Shown: one piece after another, positions 28,260 to 38,344 of the stretch
Layout: each line of letters begins with the position of its first letter
Numbering within the stretch: the stretch's first letter is position 1
NCBI RefSeq assembly: GCF_009720145.1
Contig: NZ_CP046253.1
Location: 434,001-498,000, forward strand
Origin: Sphingobium sp. CAP-1
Lineage (GTDB): Bacteria > Pseudomonadota > Alphaproteobacteria > Sphingomonadales > Sphingomonadaceae
Direction: 5' to 3'
Length of the DNA stretch: 64,000 nt
The notes under the pieces: model-generated
Databases searched by the model: none
Seen by the model: the letters and a program-made list of their open reading frames with translations, nothing else
What the model was told of the DNA's origin: nothing
Translations under genes and position numbers: made by a program

Positions 28260-29627
28260 CTATTTCGCCAGCGCTCGGACCACCCGGTCCCATTGCTCCA
28301 GCGATGCCGCGATGCCCGCCACCGGCACCCGCTCGTTCAGGCCATGGGCAAAACCGTCCTCGGCCTTCATGAACAGGCTGGACACGCCATAGCTCGGCAC
28401 GCCCAGCGCCCGAAAATAGAGGCTGTCGGTCGCCCCGGCCGACATGCCCGGCATCACCGTCACGCCCGGCGCGCGGGCCTGCACGGCATCCGTCACCGCC
28501 TTCATCACATCGGGCCGCAGCGGCGATGCGTCGCTGCCGGTCGGGTCGTTGAGCGTCGCAAAGGTCGCGCTCTTGTCATCCACTTGCCTGACCAGTTCCG
28601 CCTTAACGTCATCGATCTTTACGCCGGGGAAGATGCGGCAATTGACACTGACCTTCGCGCTTTGTGGCAAGGCATTGAGCGCATGGCCGCCCGCCAGCAT
28701 CGTCGCGACGCAGGTGGTGCGCACCTGTCCCACAAATTCCGGCCGGGTCGACAGCAAATCGGCCGCCGCCAGATCGCCCGTCTCCGCATAACGCCGCATC
28801 GCCTGCCCCACCTCGCCGCCGATCCGGTCGGCCGACAGCGCCAGCGACGCCCGCGTCAGTTCGTTGCGCATCGGCGGGAAGCGATAGGCAGCGATCCGGT
28901 CGATCGCCCTGGCCAGCCGATAGATGGGATTGCCCGGCGTCGGCGCGCTCGAATGACCGCCAGCATCGGTGAAGCCGATCTCGAAATCGGCATAGGTCTT
29001 TTCGCCCGCCTGCAACTGGTAGAGGACCGGCTTGCCCTCCTCATTCAGCAACCCACCGCCGCCATCGCCGTTCAGCAGCAGTTCCAGATCCTTATACCGC
29101 GCCGCCAGCGCCCGCGTGGTCGTCATCGCGGTTTCCTCGTCGCCCGACAGCAGCAGGATGACGGTGCGGCGCGGCGTCCAGCCTTCCTTCTTCAACTGCG
29201 CCATGGTCGCGACCATCATCGCGACATCATATTTATTATCCTCCGACCCGCGCCCGAAAATATAGCCATTTTCCTCCACCGGCACGAAGGGATCGCGGGT
29301 CCAGTCGGCGCGGTTCGCCGCCACCACATCCATATGGCCGATCAATGCCATGGGCTTGAGTGTCGGGTCGCTGCCCCGGATCGTCGCCGCCAGCGTCGCC
29401 GTCTCGCCCATCGGCGTGATGACGATGTCCGCATCGTCAAAGCCCGCGCTTTTCAGCACGCCGGCATAATAGTCCGCCAGTTTCGGTACCTGCCCCGCCC
29501 CCTCGACCGTGCGAAAGGCGATGGAGCGCATCAATATATCCTTCGCCGCCCCGGCATCGGCTGCCGCCTGCGCAGCCCCCGGCAGGATCAGCATCGCGGC
29601 CCCCAGCAACACGCCCCGCATCATCAT
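28260..29627 (-). CDS. Secreted M20-family zinc metallopeptidase
   Basis: A 455-residue exopeptidase with a signal peptide (MMMRGVLLGAAMLILPGAAQAA). Zinc-binding motifs are visible: GHMDVVAANRADWTRDPF supplies the first histidine and aspartate, GRGSEDNKYDVAMM the bridging aspartate, and LLSGDEETAM the catalytic glutamate pair; a later histidine is in the dimerisation/cap segment. M20 enzymes remove amino acids from peptides or hydrolyse acyl-amino acids. The start uses the first of three ATG codons, nine bases after GGAG. It stands alone, converging on leuA. Confidence 0.88.
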   Translation of the reverse strand: MMMRGVLLGAAMLILPGAAQAAADAGAAKDILMRSIAFRTVEGAGQVPKLADYYAGVLKSAGFDDADIVITPMGETATLAATIRGSDPTLKPMALIGHMDVVAANRADWTRDPFVPVEENGYIFGRGSEDNKYDVAMMVATMAQLKKEGWTPRRTVILLLSGDEETAMTTTRALAARYKDLELLLNGDGGGGLLNEEGKPVLYQLQAGEKTYADFEIGFTDAGGHSSAPTPGNPIYRLARAIDRIAAYRFPPMRNELTRASLALSADRIGGEVGQAMRRYAETGDLAAADLLSTRPEFVGQVRTTCVATMLAGGHALNALPQSAKVSVNCRIFPGVKIDDVKAELVRQVDDKSATFATLNDPTGSDASPLRPDVMKAVTDAVQARAPGVTVMPGMSAGATDSLYFRALGVPSYGVSSLFMKAEDGFAHGLNERVPVAGIAASLEQWDRVVRALAK

Positions 29628-29827
29628 CTATTCGCACTCCTTGATGGACCGATCCTGCATCTGTGGCATAGCGGATCGGCCGGGCCAATGCGTTGATTGT
29701 CCCTAGCGGAGAGAGGGCCACCTTATCCGCCCACTCTATCCACATTGTACAGCCGTAAAGAATTGCTTGCGCGCAATCGGATGACGTCCATCCGATATAG
29801 GCGGCCGGTCGCTCAGAGGAAAAATAT

Positions 29828-31129
29828 ATGGCCCTCCCTTATCGCAGTTTCGGATTTCAGGTGCTGGCCGGCATGGCCGTCGGGCTGGCGCTGGGCCTGA
29901 TCGCGCGCCAGATCGGCGCGGGGCCGGATGGCGACCTCAACTGGCTGGCGACCGCGCTCAAGACGACGGGCACGATCTTCGTCTCGTTGCTGAAGGCGAT
30001 CGTGCCGCCGCTGGTTTTTGCCGCCATCGTTGCGTCGATCGCCAATTTGCGCGCGCTCGACAATGCCGCGCGGCTGGCGGGGCAGACCTTGCTCTGGTTC
30101 GCCATCACCGCGCTGATCGCGGTCAGCATCGGCCTCGCCATCGGCCTGATCGTCGAGCCCGGCGCGGGACTGCGCGGCGCGCACCTCGCGATGAAGCAGG
30201 CGGATTCGGTCGGCGGCTGGCTCGATTTCCTCAAGGGGCTGGTGCCGGGCAACAGCCTTGCCCTGTCGGGCAGCACCAAGATTGCCGACAGCGGCGTCGC
30301 GACCACGACGATCAGCTTCAACATATTGCAATTGCTGGTCATCTCGATCGCGGTCGGGCTTGCCACGCTCAAGGTCGGGGACAAGGCCGAACCCTTCCTC
30401 GCCTTCGTCCGCTCCCTGCTCGCCGTCGTGCGCGCGCTATTGGGCTGGGTCATCCGCCTGACCCCGATCGGATCGGCGGCGCTGATCGGCACCGCCATCG
30501 CCACCTATGGCTGGAGCGCGCTGGCGCAACTGGGCACATTCACGGCCACCATCTATCTCGGCCTCGCGCTGGTGCTGCTGGTCGTCTATCCCACGCTGCT
30601 GATCGCCAATGGCCTGAAACCCGGCCCCTTTTTCGCCAAGGCCTGGCCGGCGATCCAGCTAGGCTTCGTGTCGCGCTCCTCGGTCGGCACCCTGCCCGTC
30701 ACCGAAGCCGTGACCGAGCGACTGGGCGTGGACAAGGGCTATGCCGCCTTCGCCATTCCGTTGGCGTCCACCACCAAGATGGACGGCTGCGCATCGATCT
30801 ACCCTGCGCTGGCGGCGATCTTCGTCGCGGGCTTCTACGGCATTCCGCTGCACTTCATCGACTATGCGCTGATCGTCTTCGTGTCAGTGATCGGATCGGC
30901 GGCGACGGCGGGGCTGACCGGCGCGATCGTGATGCTGACCCTGACCCTCTCGACGCTCGGCCTGCCGCTGGAGGGCGCAGGACTGTTGCTGGCGATCGAC
31001 CCGATCCTCGACATGGGCCGCACGGCGGTCAACGTCGCGGGCCAAGTGCTGGTCGGCGTGATCGTCGCGAAGCGCGAAGGGATTTTGGATGAGGGGGTGT
31101 ATTATGGGGAGGGGGAGTTGGTGGCTTAA
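29828..31129 (+). CDS. Dicarboxylate/amino acid:cation symporter (DAACS family)
   Basis: A 433-residue inner-membrane transporter of the sodium/proton:dicarboxylate (glutamate/C4-dicarboxylate) family with eight transmembrane helices and two re-entrant loops. The serine-rich re-entrant hairpin appears as SRSSVGTLPVTEAV, and the substrate/cation site includes PLASTTKMDGCASIYPALAAIF, where the usual NMDG motif is KMDG. The N-terminal helix starts with FQVLAGMAVGLALG. It probably imports glutamate, aspartate or succinate-like compounds. It is preceded by an AGAGGAAA ribosome site and appears monocistronic. Confidence 0.9.
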   Translation: MALPYRSFGFQVLAGMAVGLALGLIARQIGAGPDGDLNWLATALKTTGTIFVSLLKAIVPPLVFAAIVASIANLRALDNAARLAGQTLLWFAITALIAVSIGLAIGLIVEPGAGLRGAHLAMKQADSVGGWLDFLKGLVPGNSLALSGSTKIADSGVATTTISFNILQLLVISIAVGLATLKVGDKAEPFLAFVRSLLAVVRALLGWVIRLTPIGSAALIGTAIATYGWSALAQLGTFTATIYLGLALVLLVVYPTLLIANGLKPGPFFAKAWPAIQLGFVSRSSVGTLPVTEAVTERLGVDKGYAAFAIPLASTTKMDGCASIYPALAAIFVAGFYGIPLHFIDYALIVFVSVIGSAATAGLTGAIVMLTLTLSTLGLPLEGAGLLLAIDPILDMGRTAVNVAGQVLVGVIVAKREGILDEGVYYGEGELVA

Positions 31130-31228
31130 AACGCGATGATATTTGCTCGAACCGGGTCAATGTGAAGTCATCATACTCTAGCGCCACTTCTCGCCGTTTA
31201 AGGCCTTACAGTTACGGCCCAAAACCTG

Positions 31229-31834
31229 TCATCGAAAGTTTTCTGAAACGACATCATTCGCGGGGTCCGATAAAAGGCCTCCATCCATCAAGAACAGGCG
31301 CCAACCGCTAGCAATTAACCCGGTCCAACTGAGCGCATCAATCCAGTTCCCATCTCCAGCATCCAAAAGAAGAACCGCTAGCGGCGAAATATGCTCGTCG
31401 CCGGGCAGGTAATCCATCTTAACTCGCCCGTCACCTAAAGGATTTCCGCGATAACTTGCATGTTTTAGTGTGTTCGCCATCTGGCGGCACATCTCATGGT
31501 AGGGACCAAGCCTTTTCCCTACATTTTCGTCGAAAGCCGCACGATCAAAAGCGGTCCCATCGCGCGTTTGGATATCGGCCTTCACCCAATCATACATCGC
31601 TTGGCCTGCGAGAGCCACGTTCAATGCAGCGTAAACGATGCCTGTAATGTCTGGCGGATTGGCATGATGAGCGTGATTGAAGATGCTCACCTCATATTCG
31701 AGCTTACGCAGCATCTCCACTGCGCTGCCGACTAAGAAGGTAATCCGCCGTGGCTCTATGGCCACCGTCCCGATGGCGATCCCGGCAACTCCACCTGTAA
31801 CCCACTGCGGCGCTTCATCATGAAGATGTTCCAT
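31229..31834 (-). CDS. Unknown protein, AT-richer than surroundings
   Basis: A 201-residue soluble-looking protein starting MEHLHDEAPQWV after a GGGGGAT ribosome site. It has a histidine-rich NHAHHANPPDIT stretch (about residue 53) and a CRQMANTLKHASYRG segment that resembles small abortive-infection/HEPN-like helices only superficially. I recognise no family. Codon use and composition differ from neighbouring genes, and the ORF stands alone next to a 460-base stretch without genes, which suggests a small acquired segment. Confidence 0.6.
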   Translation of the reverse strand: MEHLHDEAPQWVTGGVAGIAIGTVAIEPRRITFLVGSAVEMLRKLEYEVSIFNHAHHANPPDITGIVYAALNVALAGQAMYDWVKADIQTRDGTAFDRAAFDENVGKRLGPYHEMCRQMANTLKHASYRGNPLGDGRVKMDYLPGDEHISPLAVLLLDAGDGNWIDALSWTGLIASGWRLFLMDGGLLSDPANDVVSENFR

Positions 31835-32295
31835 ATCCCCCCTACAAAGCACGAATGCCGCTATGAGGATAGCCCTGACCAGAGCGGCAGGCTATGCCCC
31901 TTAAACCCAATATGGCGGTTGCGCGCGGGATCGGCGCAGAAGGCAGCGAACAATTCCCTCACCGCTTGCTGCGCCTTATCGGCGTCAAAGACCTGACGAG
32001 AATTAAATCTTGACCCGCCGCCGCCTGGACGGCAGCTACTTTCCTGTTGACGCTCCGAACCGGACATTCCGCTACCGGCAATCCCCTGTCACCTTATCAG
32101 CTCTCCTCGCCGACTTCGAAAAATTCTCCTGAAGTCGCTCACTACAAATCTCCTCCCCAGCAAAAACGCGACCTGCGACACTGTCAACTTCGCAGCCCTC
32201 GCTCGACGCCCGACACGCACCCCGCCCCCTGTCCTATCCACCCCCGCCCCGCTATAATCCTTGCCTCCGATAACAATATGTCCCACTGGCGACCG
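31835..32295. other. Gene-poor stretch between the orphan ORF and trmFO
   Basis: No convincing gene is present. A leftward 68-codon frame (31861-32067) lacks a ribosome site and recognisable sequence; its end (AFCADPARNRHIGFKGHSLP) could be a decayed remnant. A dyad GACTTC/GAAGTC lies near 32120-32145. Composition is uneven, with poly-pyrimidine stretches, consistent with an insertion scar. Confidence 0.4.
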
Positions 32296-32334
32296 GAAAT
32301 TGCCGAATCTGCGGGAAAAGTGCGAAGTTAAGCG
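32296..32334 (+). repeat. Copy 2 of the ~38-bp repeat, directly upstream of trmFO
   Basis: The core TGCGGGAAAAGTGCGAAG followed by TTAAGCG matches copies at 15029-15066 and 54406-54444. It ends four bases before the trmFO ATG, occupying the place where a ribosome site would be, and no purine-rich Shine-Dalgarno sequence is otherwise visible. Confidence 0.75.
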
Positions 32335-32338
32335 AACC

Positions 32339-33681
32339 ATGTCCAATCATCAGGTCCATATCATCGGCGGCGGCATGGCCGGCACGGAGGCGGCGTGGCA
32401 GCTCGCGCAGGCAGGCATTCGCGTGCGCCTTTCGGAAATGCGGGGGCAGGCGACATGACGCCGGCGCACCAGACCGAGGGGCTGGCCGAACTGGTCTGCT
32501 CCAACAGCTTCCGCTCCGACGATGCCGACAAGAGCGCGGTCGGCCTGCTGCATCAGGAAATGCGGCGGCTGGGGTCGCTCATCATGGCCCAGGCGGAACC
32601 GGCCAAGGTGCCGGCCGGATCGGCGCTGGCGGTCGATCGCCATGTCTTTTCCGACGGCGTCACCCGCGCGCTGGCCGACCATCCCAATGTGGAGATCGTG
32701 CGCGAGCGGATCGATGCGATCCCGGCGCAGGGCATGACGATCATCGCCACCGGCCCGCTGACCGCGCCCGCGCTGGCGCAGAGCATCGGTCAGGCGGCGG
32801 GGATGGAGCATCTCGCCTTCTTCGACGCGATCGCGCCGGTGATCCATCATGACAGCATCGACATGGAGCAATGCTGGATGGCGAACCGCTGGGACAAGAT
32901 CGGTCCGGGCGGTGGCGAGGGCAAGGATTATATCAACTGCCCGATGGACAAGGAGCAATATCAGGCCTTCGTCCAGGGCCTGATCGACGGCGAAAAGACC
33001 GAGTTCAAGGAATGGGAGGCCAGCACCCCCTATTTCGAGGGCTGTATGCCGATCGAGGTGATGGCCTCACGCGGGCCGGAAACGCTGCGCCATGGGCCGA
33101 TGAAGCCGATGGGCCTCGACAATCCCAGGACCGGCCGCTGGCCCTATGCCGTGGTGCAACTGCGGCAGGATAATGCCAGCGGCACGCTGTGGAACATGGT
33201 CGGTTTCCAGACCAAGCTGAAGCATGGCGCGCAGGTGGAATTGTTCCGCACCATCCCCGGCCTCCAGAAGGCCGAGTTCGCGCGGCTGGGCGGATTGCAT
33301 CGCAACACTTTCATCCAGTCGCCCAAATTGCTCGACCCGACGCTGCGCCTGAAAAGCGCCCCCCATATCCGCTTCGCCGGGCAGATGACGGGATGCGAAG
33401 GCTATGTCGAAAGCGCCGCGATCGGCCTGCTGGCGGGCCGGTTCGCGGCCGCCGAACTGCTGGGCCAGACGCTGACGCCGCCGCCCGCCGACACCGCGCT
33501 GGGCGCGCTGCTGGGCCATGTGACGGGCAATGTCGCGACCGCCGACTATCAGCCAATGAACGTCAATTTCGGCCTGTTCCCGACGCTGGATGATGTCAAG
33601 AAGAAGCAGCGCAAGGAAGCCTATACGGCGCGCGCGCGCGCATCGCTGGGGCTGTGGATGGGGGCGATGGAAATCGCCTGA
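32339..33681 (+). CDS. trmFO: Methylenetetrahydrofolate-tRNA (uracil-5-)-methyltransferase (frame broken by one apparent missing G at 32442-32446)
   Basis: The folate/FAD-dependent enzyme that makes m5U54 in tRNA. The first frame encodes [20 protein letters not shown] with the FAD-binding GGGMAG motif and runs to LSEMRG. The second frame continues [20 protein letters not shown], the family's most conserved block, and runs to a normal end (about 447 residues in total). Adding one G to the five-G run at 32442-32446 joins them. Other conserved parts are [31 protein letters not shown] and [20 protein letters not shown] sequencing error is the likeliest cause. The start lies just behind the 38-bp repeat. 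Confidence 0.9.
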
Positions 33682-33718
33682 AACCGGGCGTCACAATCGG
33701 GCGCGCGCCTCACTTTTC

Positions 33719-34510
33719 TTACGCCGTCAGCGTCTCCACCAGCGCCTTGACCTTCTTCTGCCGCCATTGGGGCAGCGGGGCGATCAGCCAGTAAGCGAGC
33801 AGGGTCGGACTGGTGTCGCCCACCTGCCGCACCCGGCCCGCCGCCAGATCCGCCTGCGCCAGCAGCAGCGGCACGCGGGCGCGACCGAAGCCGCTGATCG
33901 CAGCCTCGATCGCCAGCCCACCGTCAGCAACGCGAATGGTCGCGGGCTTGTCCCCGGCCGGGCAGCCGGGCCAGTCGATGCGATGATCGGGACCGCCCGC
34001 CGCCGCCTCGACCGTGACATAGGCGGCTTCGCCGATCTTCACACCCTCATGCTCGCCCGCACTGTCGGTCAGGCGCAGGGCGATGTCGAGATTGGCTTCG
34101 GTGAAGTCGAGCGCCTCGTCCGCTGCGATCAACTGAAAGGTCAGGTCTGGCTGGCCGGCGGCATAGGCGGCGAGACGCGGCTGGAGCCATTTGGCGGTGA
34201 TGTCGCGCGGCGCGGCAATGGTCAGCGCATGGCTGGACTGCCCCGCCTGCATGGCACGAACCGCTTCCTCAAACTCCAGAAAACCGGCGCGCAACGCGTC
34301 AAGACCGGCCTCCGTCTCCGGCGTCAGTTCCAGCCCCTTGGGTGTGCGGCGGAAGAGGACGACGCCCAGCATATCCTCCAGCGCCCGAATCTGCTGACCC
34401 ACGGCCGCCGGCGTCACCGCCAGTTCGTCGGCCGCGCGGGTGAAGGACAGATGCCGCGCCGCCGCATCCAGCACGCGCAGCCCGTTGAGCGGCAAATGGG
34501 TGCGTTTCAT
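33719..34510 (-). CDS. LysR-family transcriptional regulator (GcvA-like)
   Basis: A 263-residue LysR regulator. The N-terminal winged helix-turn-helix (residues 1-60) contains LNGLRVLDAAARHLSFTRAA and QQIRALEDMLGVVLFRR, which resembles the GcvA subgroup. The effector-binding domain is shorter than usual (about 170 residues), so the second subdomain may be trimmed. Its ATG overlaps the apaG stop by four bases, so it is translated from the apaG transcript. The regulated genes are not evident. Confidence 0.88.
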   Translation of the reverse strand: MKRTHLPLNGLRVLDAAARHLSFTRAADELAVTPAAVGQQIRALEDMLGVVLFRRTPKGLELTPETEAGLDALRAGFLEFEEAVRAMQAGQSSHALTIAAPRDITAKWLQPRLAAYAAGQPDLTFQLIAADEALDFTEANLDIALRLTDSAGEHEGVKIGEAAYVTVEAAAGGPDHRIDWPGCPAGDKPATIRVADGGLAIEAAISGFGRARVPLLLAQADLAAGRVRQVGDTSPTLLAYWLIAPLPQWRQKKVKALVETLTA

Positions 34511-34911
34511 TCGGCCACCGCCGGCGCGATCAGGGCGAAATGGGGGATCGCCACGTCGAACGTTTCGCCGCCCACACCGATCATGCGGTAACTGCCCTGC
34601 ATTGATCCAGTCGGCGTACCCAGCGGACAGCCCGAAACATAGTCATAGCTTTTCCCCGGCTGCACCACCGGCTGTTCGCCGACCACGCCATCGCCATCGA
34701 CCGTATGCTGCGCGCCGCGCCCGTCGGTGATGATCCAGTGGCGGGTCAGGAGCTGCACCGGCTGGTCGCCCATATTCTCGATACGGATATGATAGGCCCA
34801 GAACCAGCGGCCCCGGTCCGGCTCCGACTGTTCGGGCAGGAATGTGACCGCGACATGGACACTGACATCCCGCGTGGTCGCATGAAAGGGAAAGAGCGCA
34901 AGCACGGTCAT
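34507..34911 (-). CDS. apaG: ApaG family protein
   Basis: A 134-residue ApaG of fibronectin-III-like fold, the usual length. The family hallmarks are all present: the WFWAYHIRIENMGDQPVQLL strand region, the RHWIITDGRG turn, VVGEQPVVQPGKSYDYVSG and GSMQGSYRMIG. ApaG binds pyrophosphates and is genetically linked to diadenosine tetraphosphate metabolism and cobalt/magnesium resistance in enterobacteria, with no settled function elsewhere. It is the first gene of a two-gene unit with the LysR regulator. Confidence 0.93.
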   Translation of the reverse strand: MTVLALFPFHATTRDVSVHVAVTFLPEQSEPDRGRWFWAYHIRIENMGDQPVQLLTRHWIITDGRGAQHTVDGDGVVGEQPVVQPGKSYDYVSGCPLGTPTGSMQGSYRMIGVGGETFDVAIPHFALIAPAVAE

Positions 34912-34943
34912 ATCTCAGGAATGCGCCCTAACCCCCTCTTTCG

Positions 34944-36152
34944 TCAACGGCCTATCGCGCGGAGCGCCTGATCGAAATCGGCGATGACATCGTCCGGATC
35001 TTCCAGGCCGACATTCAGGCGCAGCATATCCTCTGTGATGCCGACTTCCAGTCGCGCCGCTTCGGCCATGCCGAAATGGGTGGTGGAGGCCGGATGCGTC
35101 ATCAGCGAACGCGAATCGCCGATATTATTGCTGATGTCGACCAGTTGCAGCGCGTTGAGCAGGCCGTGCGCTTCCGCCCGGCCGCCGCCGACATAGAGCG
35201 AGAAGATCGGGCCGGCGGCCTCCATCTGCTGCATGGCGAGCGCGTGCTGCGGATGGCTCTCCAGCCCCGGATAGAGTATCTTGGGCAGGCGGGTTTCGAG
35301 GAAGCGCGCGACCTTCAGCGCATTCTCGCTCTGACGGCGGATGCGCAGGTCCAGCGTTTCCAGCCCCTTCAGCACCACCCAGGCGTTGAACGCGCTGAGC
35401 GTCGGCCCGGTATTGCGATGGAAGGGCAGCAGGACATTGTCGATCCAGTCGCGCGTGCCGCAAATGGCGCCGGCCAGCACGCGGCCCTGCCCGTCCATCA
35501 TCTTGGTCGCGCTATAGGCGACGACATCCGCGCCGAACTCCATCGGCCGCTGGAGCGCGGGCGAGGCGAAGGCGTTGTCGACGACGGTGGTGATGCCATG
35601 CGCCTTTGCGATGGCGCACACGGCGGCGATATCAACCACATCCATGGTCGGGTTGGCCGGCGTTTCGAAGAAGAATACCTTCGTGTTGGGCTTTACCGCG
35701 GCTTCCCACGCAGCCGTGTCGCGGGCGTCGATCGTGGTCGTTTCGATCCCGAATTTGGGCAGCAACGTGTCGGTCAGCCAGCGGCACGAGCCGAAGGCCG
35801 CCTTGGCCGCGACGACATGGTCGCCCGCCGACAACTGGCACAGCAGGGCAGCGGTCATCGCCGCCATGCCGGTGGCAGTGGCGCGGCACGCCTCCGCGCC
35901 TTCCAGCAGGGCGATGCGCTGCTCCAGCATCTCCACCGTGGGGTTCTGGAGGCGGCTATAGGTCATGCCGACCTGATCACCCGCGAAGCGCGCGGCGGCA
36001 TCCTCCGCCCGGTCATAGCAATAACCGCTGGAGAGGAAGAGCGCTTCGGACGTTTCTCCATATTCGGTGCGCGCCGTGCCGCCCCGGATCGCCAGCGTCG
36101 CCGGCTTCCAGTTTTTGGTGATCTCAGGGTTTTGACCGCTTTTCCGCTTCAT
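34944..36152 (-). CDS. metZ: O-succinylhomoserine sulfhydrylase
   Basis: A 402-residue Cys/Met-metabolism PLP enzyme that makes homocysteine from O-succinylhomoserine and sulfide. The PLP lysine lies in VAYSATKMMDGQGRVLAG, which has the MetZ-typical sequence in place of the STTKY-like form of cystathionine synthases. Other blocks are GMTYSRLQNPTVEMLEQRIA, TATGMAAMTAALL and the C-terminal HPASTTHFGM. Its start overlaps the preceding gene's stop by four bases (ATGA), so both are translated from one transcript, linking sulfur assimilation to amino acid deamination. Confidence 0.93.
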   Translation of the reverse strand: MKRKSGQNPEITKNWKPATLAIRGGTARTEYGETSEALFLSSGYCYDRAEDAAARFAGDQVGMTYSRLQNPTVEMLEQRIALLEGAEACRATATGMAAMTAALLCQLSAGDHVVAAKAAFGSCRWLTDTLLPKFGIETTTIDARDTAAWEAAVKPNTKVFFFETPANPTMDVVDIAAVCAIAKAHGITTVVDNAFASPALQRPMEFGADVVAYSATKMMDGQGRVLAGAICGTRDWIDNVLLPFHRNTGPTLSAFNAWVVLKGLETLDLRIRRQSENALKVARFLETRLPKILYPGLESHPQHALAMQQMEAAGPIFSLYVGGGRAEAHGLLNALQLVDISNNIGDSRSLMTHPASTTHFGMAEAARLEVGITEDMLRLNVGLEDPDDVIADFDQALRAIGR

Positions 36153-37147
36153 ATCGCCCTTCGCATATCCTGATGCACTTGCGGGGTGGCCCCGCTCAAT
36201 ATCTCGGCCATCTGGCTCCTGTCGCCATTACCGCCGGAGAGAATTACCGCAACCTTCTTGCCGCGCATTCGCTCCTTTTCTTGGAAAAGCGCCGCCAGCG
36301 CGACCGCGCCCGCGCCTTCGGCCAGATTATGGGTGTCCTCCCAATAGATGCGGATCGCCTGCGCCACTTCATCGTCGGTAACAGCGACGAACCGGTCGGC
36401 GCGCGGCCCGAAATAGTCGAGCGCCGCCTGAACCGGGGTGCAGACCGCCACGCCATCGGCAAAGGTATAGGCCGTGGGACTGGCGATCAGGCGCCCAGCC
36501 TCGAAACTGCGCTTGGCAGCGTCGACATGGGCGGAGACGACGCCCACGACCTTTGTATTAAGGCCCAACGCATCCCTTGCCGCAATGGTGCCGCACAGGC
36601 CGGAACCGCAGCCTACGGGCACATAGACAGTGTCGATGTCCGGCACCGCATCGAACAGTTCCAGGCCATAGCTGGCGACACCCCGGACCAGTTGGTCATG
36701 ATAGGCGGGGACCATGTAGAGGCCTTGGCTCTCCGACAGGCGCAGCGCTTCCGCCTTGGCGCTGTCGAAATCATGGCCATGTTCGATGAGATTCGCGCCG
36801 AAAGCGCGCATCGCCGCATTTTTTTCCAGCGCATTGCCATGGGGGACGACGATGGTGACGGACAGACCTGCCGCCTTCGCCGCGCGCACCTGCGCCTGTC
36901 CATGATTGCCCCGCGTCGCGGTGATGATGCCGGAGACTTCGGGATGGGTTGCCCGCAGCCAGTCGATATAGGTGATCGCCCCGCGCACCTTGAACGCGCC
37001 GGTGGGCGTATGATTCTCATGCTTGACCCAGACATCGCAGCCGGTGCGCCCGGCCAGCAGCGGCCAGGCATATTGCGGGGTCGGCGGCACCTGGGCATGG
37101 ACCATGGCGGCGGCAGAACGGAGCGAGGCAAGCGAGAGATCGGTCAT
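36149..37147 (-). CDS. Threonine dehydratase-like PLP enzyme (fold type II)
   Basis: A 332-residue fold-type-II PLP enzyme of the serine/threonine dehydratase group. The PLP lysine is in HENHTPTGAFKVRGA (about residue 52). The phosphate-binding glycine loop appears as VGCGSGLCG, and the conserved RGNHGQA block lies near residue 79. It lacks the ACT-type regulatory domain of long biosynthetic IlvA, so it resembles the catabolic or hydroxyamino-acid branch (including threo-3-hydroxyaspartate ammonia-lyases). It is the first gene of a coupled pair with metZ. The substrate is not fixed by sequence. Confidence 0.85.
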   Translation of the reverse strand: MTDLSLASLRSAAAMVHAQVPPTPQYAWPLLAGRTGCDVWVKHENHTPTGAFKVRGAITYIDWLRATHPEVSGIITATRGNHGQAQVRAAKAAGLSVTIVVPHGNALEKNAAMRAFGANLIEHGHDFDSAKAEALRLSESQGLYMVPAYHDQLVRGVASYGLELFDAVPDIDTVYVPVGCGSGLCGTIAARDALGLNTKVVGVVSAHVDAAKRSFEAGRLIASPTAYTFADGVAVCTPVQAALDYFGPRADRFVAVTDDEVAQAIRIYWEDTHNLAEGAGAVALAALFQEKERMRGKKVAVILSGGNGDRSQMAEILSGATPQVHQDMRRAI

Positions 37148-37208
37148 CGCCCGCCCCTATAGCGGGCGGGCAACGGCACCAATAACCGTTGCCCGCAAAT
37201 TGGCCCTA

Positions 37209-38252
37209 TCAGAGCGCGGCGAGAACTGCGTCGCCCATTTCCACCGTGTTCATCGTGCCGCCAAGGTCGGGAGAGCGCGCGCCCCCGCGCAGCGCCTTCG
37301 CCACAGCCGCCTCGATCCGGTCGGCCTGCTGCGGCAGGTTCAGCGAGTAACGCAGCATCATCGCGGCCGACAGGATGGTCGCCAGCGGATTGGCCTTGCC
37401 CTGGCCGGCAATGTCGGGCGCGGAGCCGTGGATCGGTTCATAAAGCCCCTGCCCGCTGCCGTTCAGCGTCGCCGACGCCAGCATCCCGATCGACCCGACG
37501 CACATGCTCGCCTGATCCGAGAGGATGTCGCCGAACAGGTTGCCGGTCACGATAACGTCGAACTGGCCGGGATTGCGCACCAACTGCATCGCGGCATTGT
37601 CGACATACATATGGCTCAGGGCGACATCGGGATAGTCGGCCGACACCTCGATCACCACGTCGCGCCACAACTGGCTGGTTTCCAGCACATTGGCCTTGTC
37701 CACCGAGCAGAGCTTGCCGCGGCGGGCGCGGGCGGCCTGGAAACCGGCATGGGCGATGCGGCGCACTTCGGCTTCATTATAGGACATGACATCATAGCCT
37801 TCGCGCAGGCCGTCGGCGGTGGTGCGGAAGCCCTTTTCGCCGAAATAGACATCGCCATTGGTTTCGCGGACGATCAGCAGGTCGATCGAACCGGCGACTT
37901 CGGGCTTGAGCGCCGATTCATGCGCCAGTTCGGGAAAGACCCTGGCCGGGCGCAAGTTGGAAAAAAGGCCCAGTTCCTTGCGCAGGCCCAAAATCGCCTG
38001 TTCGGGGCGCAGATGACGTTCCAGCGAATCGCAGTCGGGATCGCCCACCGCACCGAACAGGATGGCGTCGGCGCGTTTCGCGATGTCGAGCGTTTGGGGG
38101 GGCAGCGGATGGCCGACAGCCTTATAGGCCGCGCCGCCGACCAGACCGTCCTCATAGGTCAGGCCGGGAATCGCCAATGCATCGAGGACGCGCACGGCCT
38201 GGGCCACGATTTCGGGGCCAATGCCATCTCCGGGGAACAGGGCGATCAACAT
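37209..38252 (-). CDS. leuB: 3-isopropylmalate dehydrogenase
   Basis: A 347-residue NAD-dependent dehydrogenase that oxidises 3-isopropylmalate in leucine synthesis. The N-terminal [20 protein letters not shown] is typical. The substrate-specificity loop is [17 protein letters not shown]. The metal-binding motif is [23 protein letters not shown], and the NAD site includes [20 protein letters not shown]. It stands about 9 kb from leuA and on the opposite strand, so the leucine genes are not one operon here. Confidence 0.97.
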   Translation of the reverse strand: MLIALFPGDGIGPEIVAQAVRVLDALAIPGLTYEDGLVGGAAYKAVGHPLPPQTLDIAKRADAILFGAVGDPDCDSLERHLRPEQAILGLRKELGLFSNLRPARVFPELAHESALKPEVAGSIDLLIVRETNGDVYFGEKGFRTTADGLREGYDVMSYNEAEVRRIAHAGFQAARARRGKLCSVDKANVLETSQLWRDVVIEVSADYPDVALSHMYVDNAAMQLVRNPGQFDVIVTGNLFGDILSDQASMCVGSIGMLASATLNGSGQGLYEPIHGSAPDIAGQGKANPLATILSAAMMLRYSLNLPQQADRIEAAVAKALRGGARSPDLGGTMNTVEMGDAVLAAL

Positions 38253-38344
38253 GGTCTTGCTTCCTCACAATATGTTCGGACCGCCCCGTCGCTTGAAAGA
38301 AAAGGGCAGACTATCGGCGCTGGCCTTTGCAGAACGAACCCGCT

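Noticed and set aside
31861..32067. Leftward 68-codon frame near trmFO
   Set aside because: No ribosome site, no recognisable family; possibly a decayed remnant.
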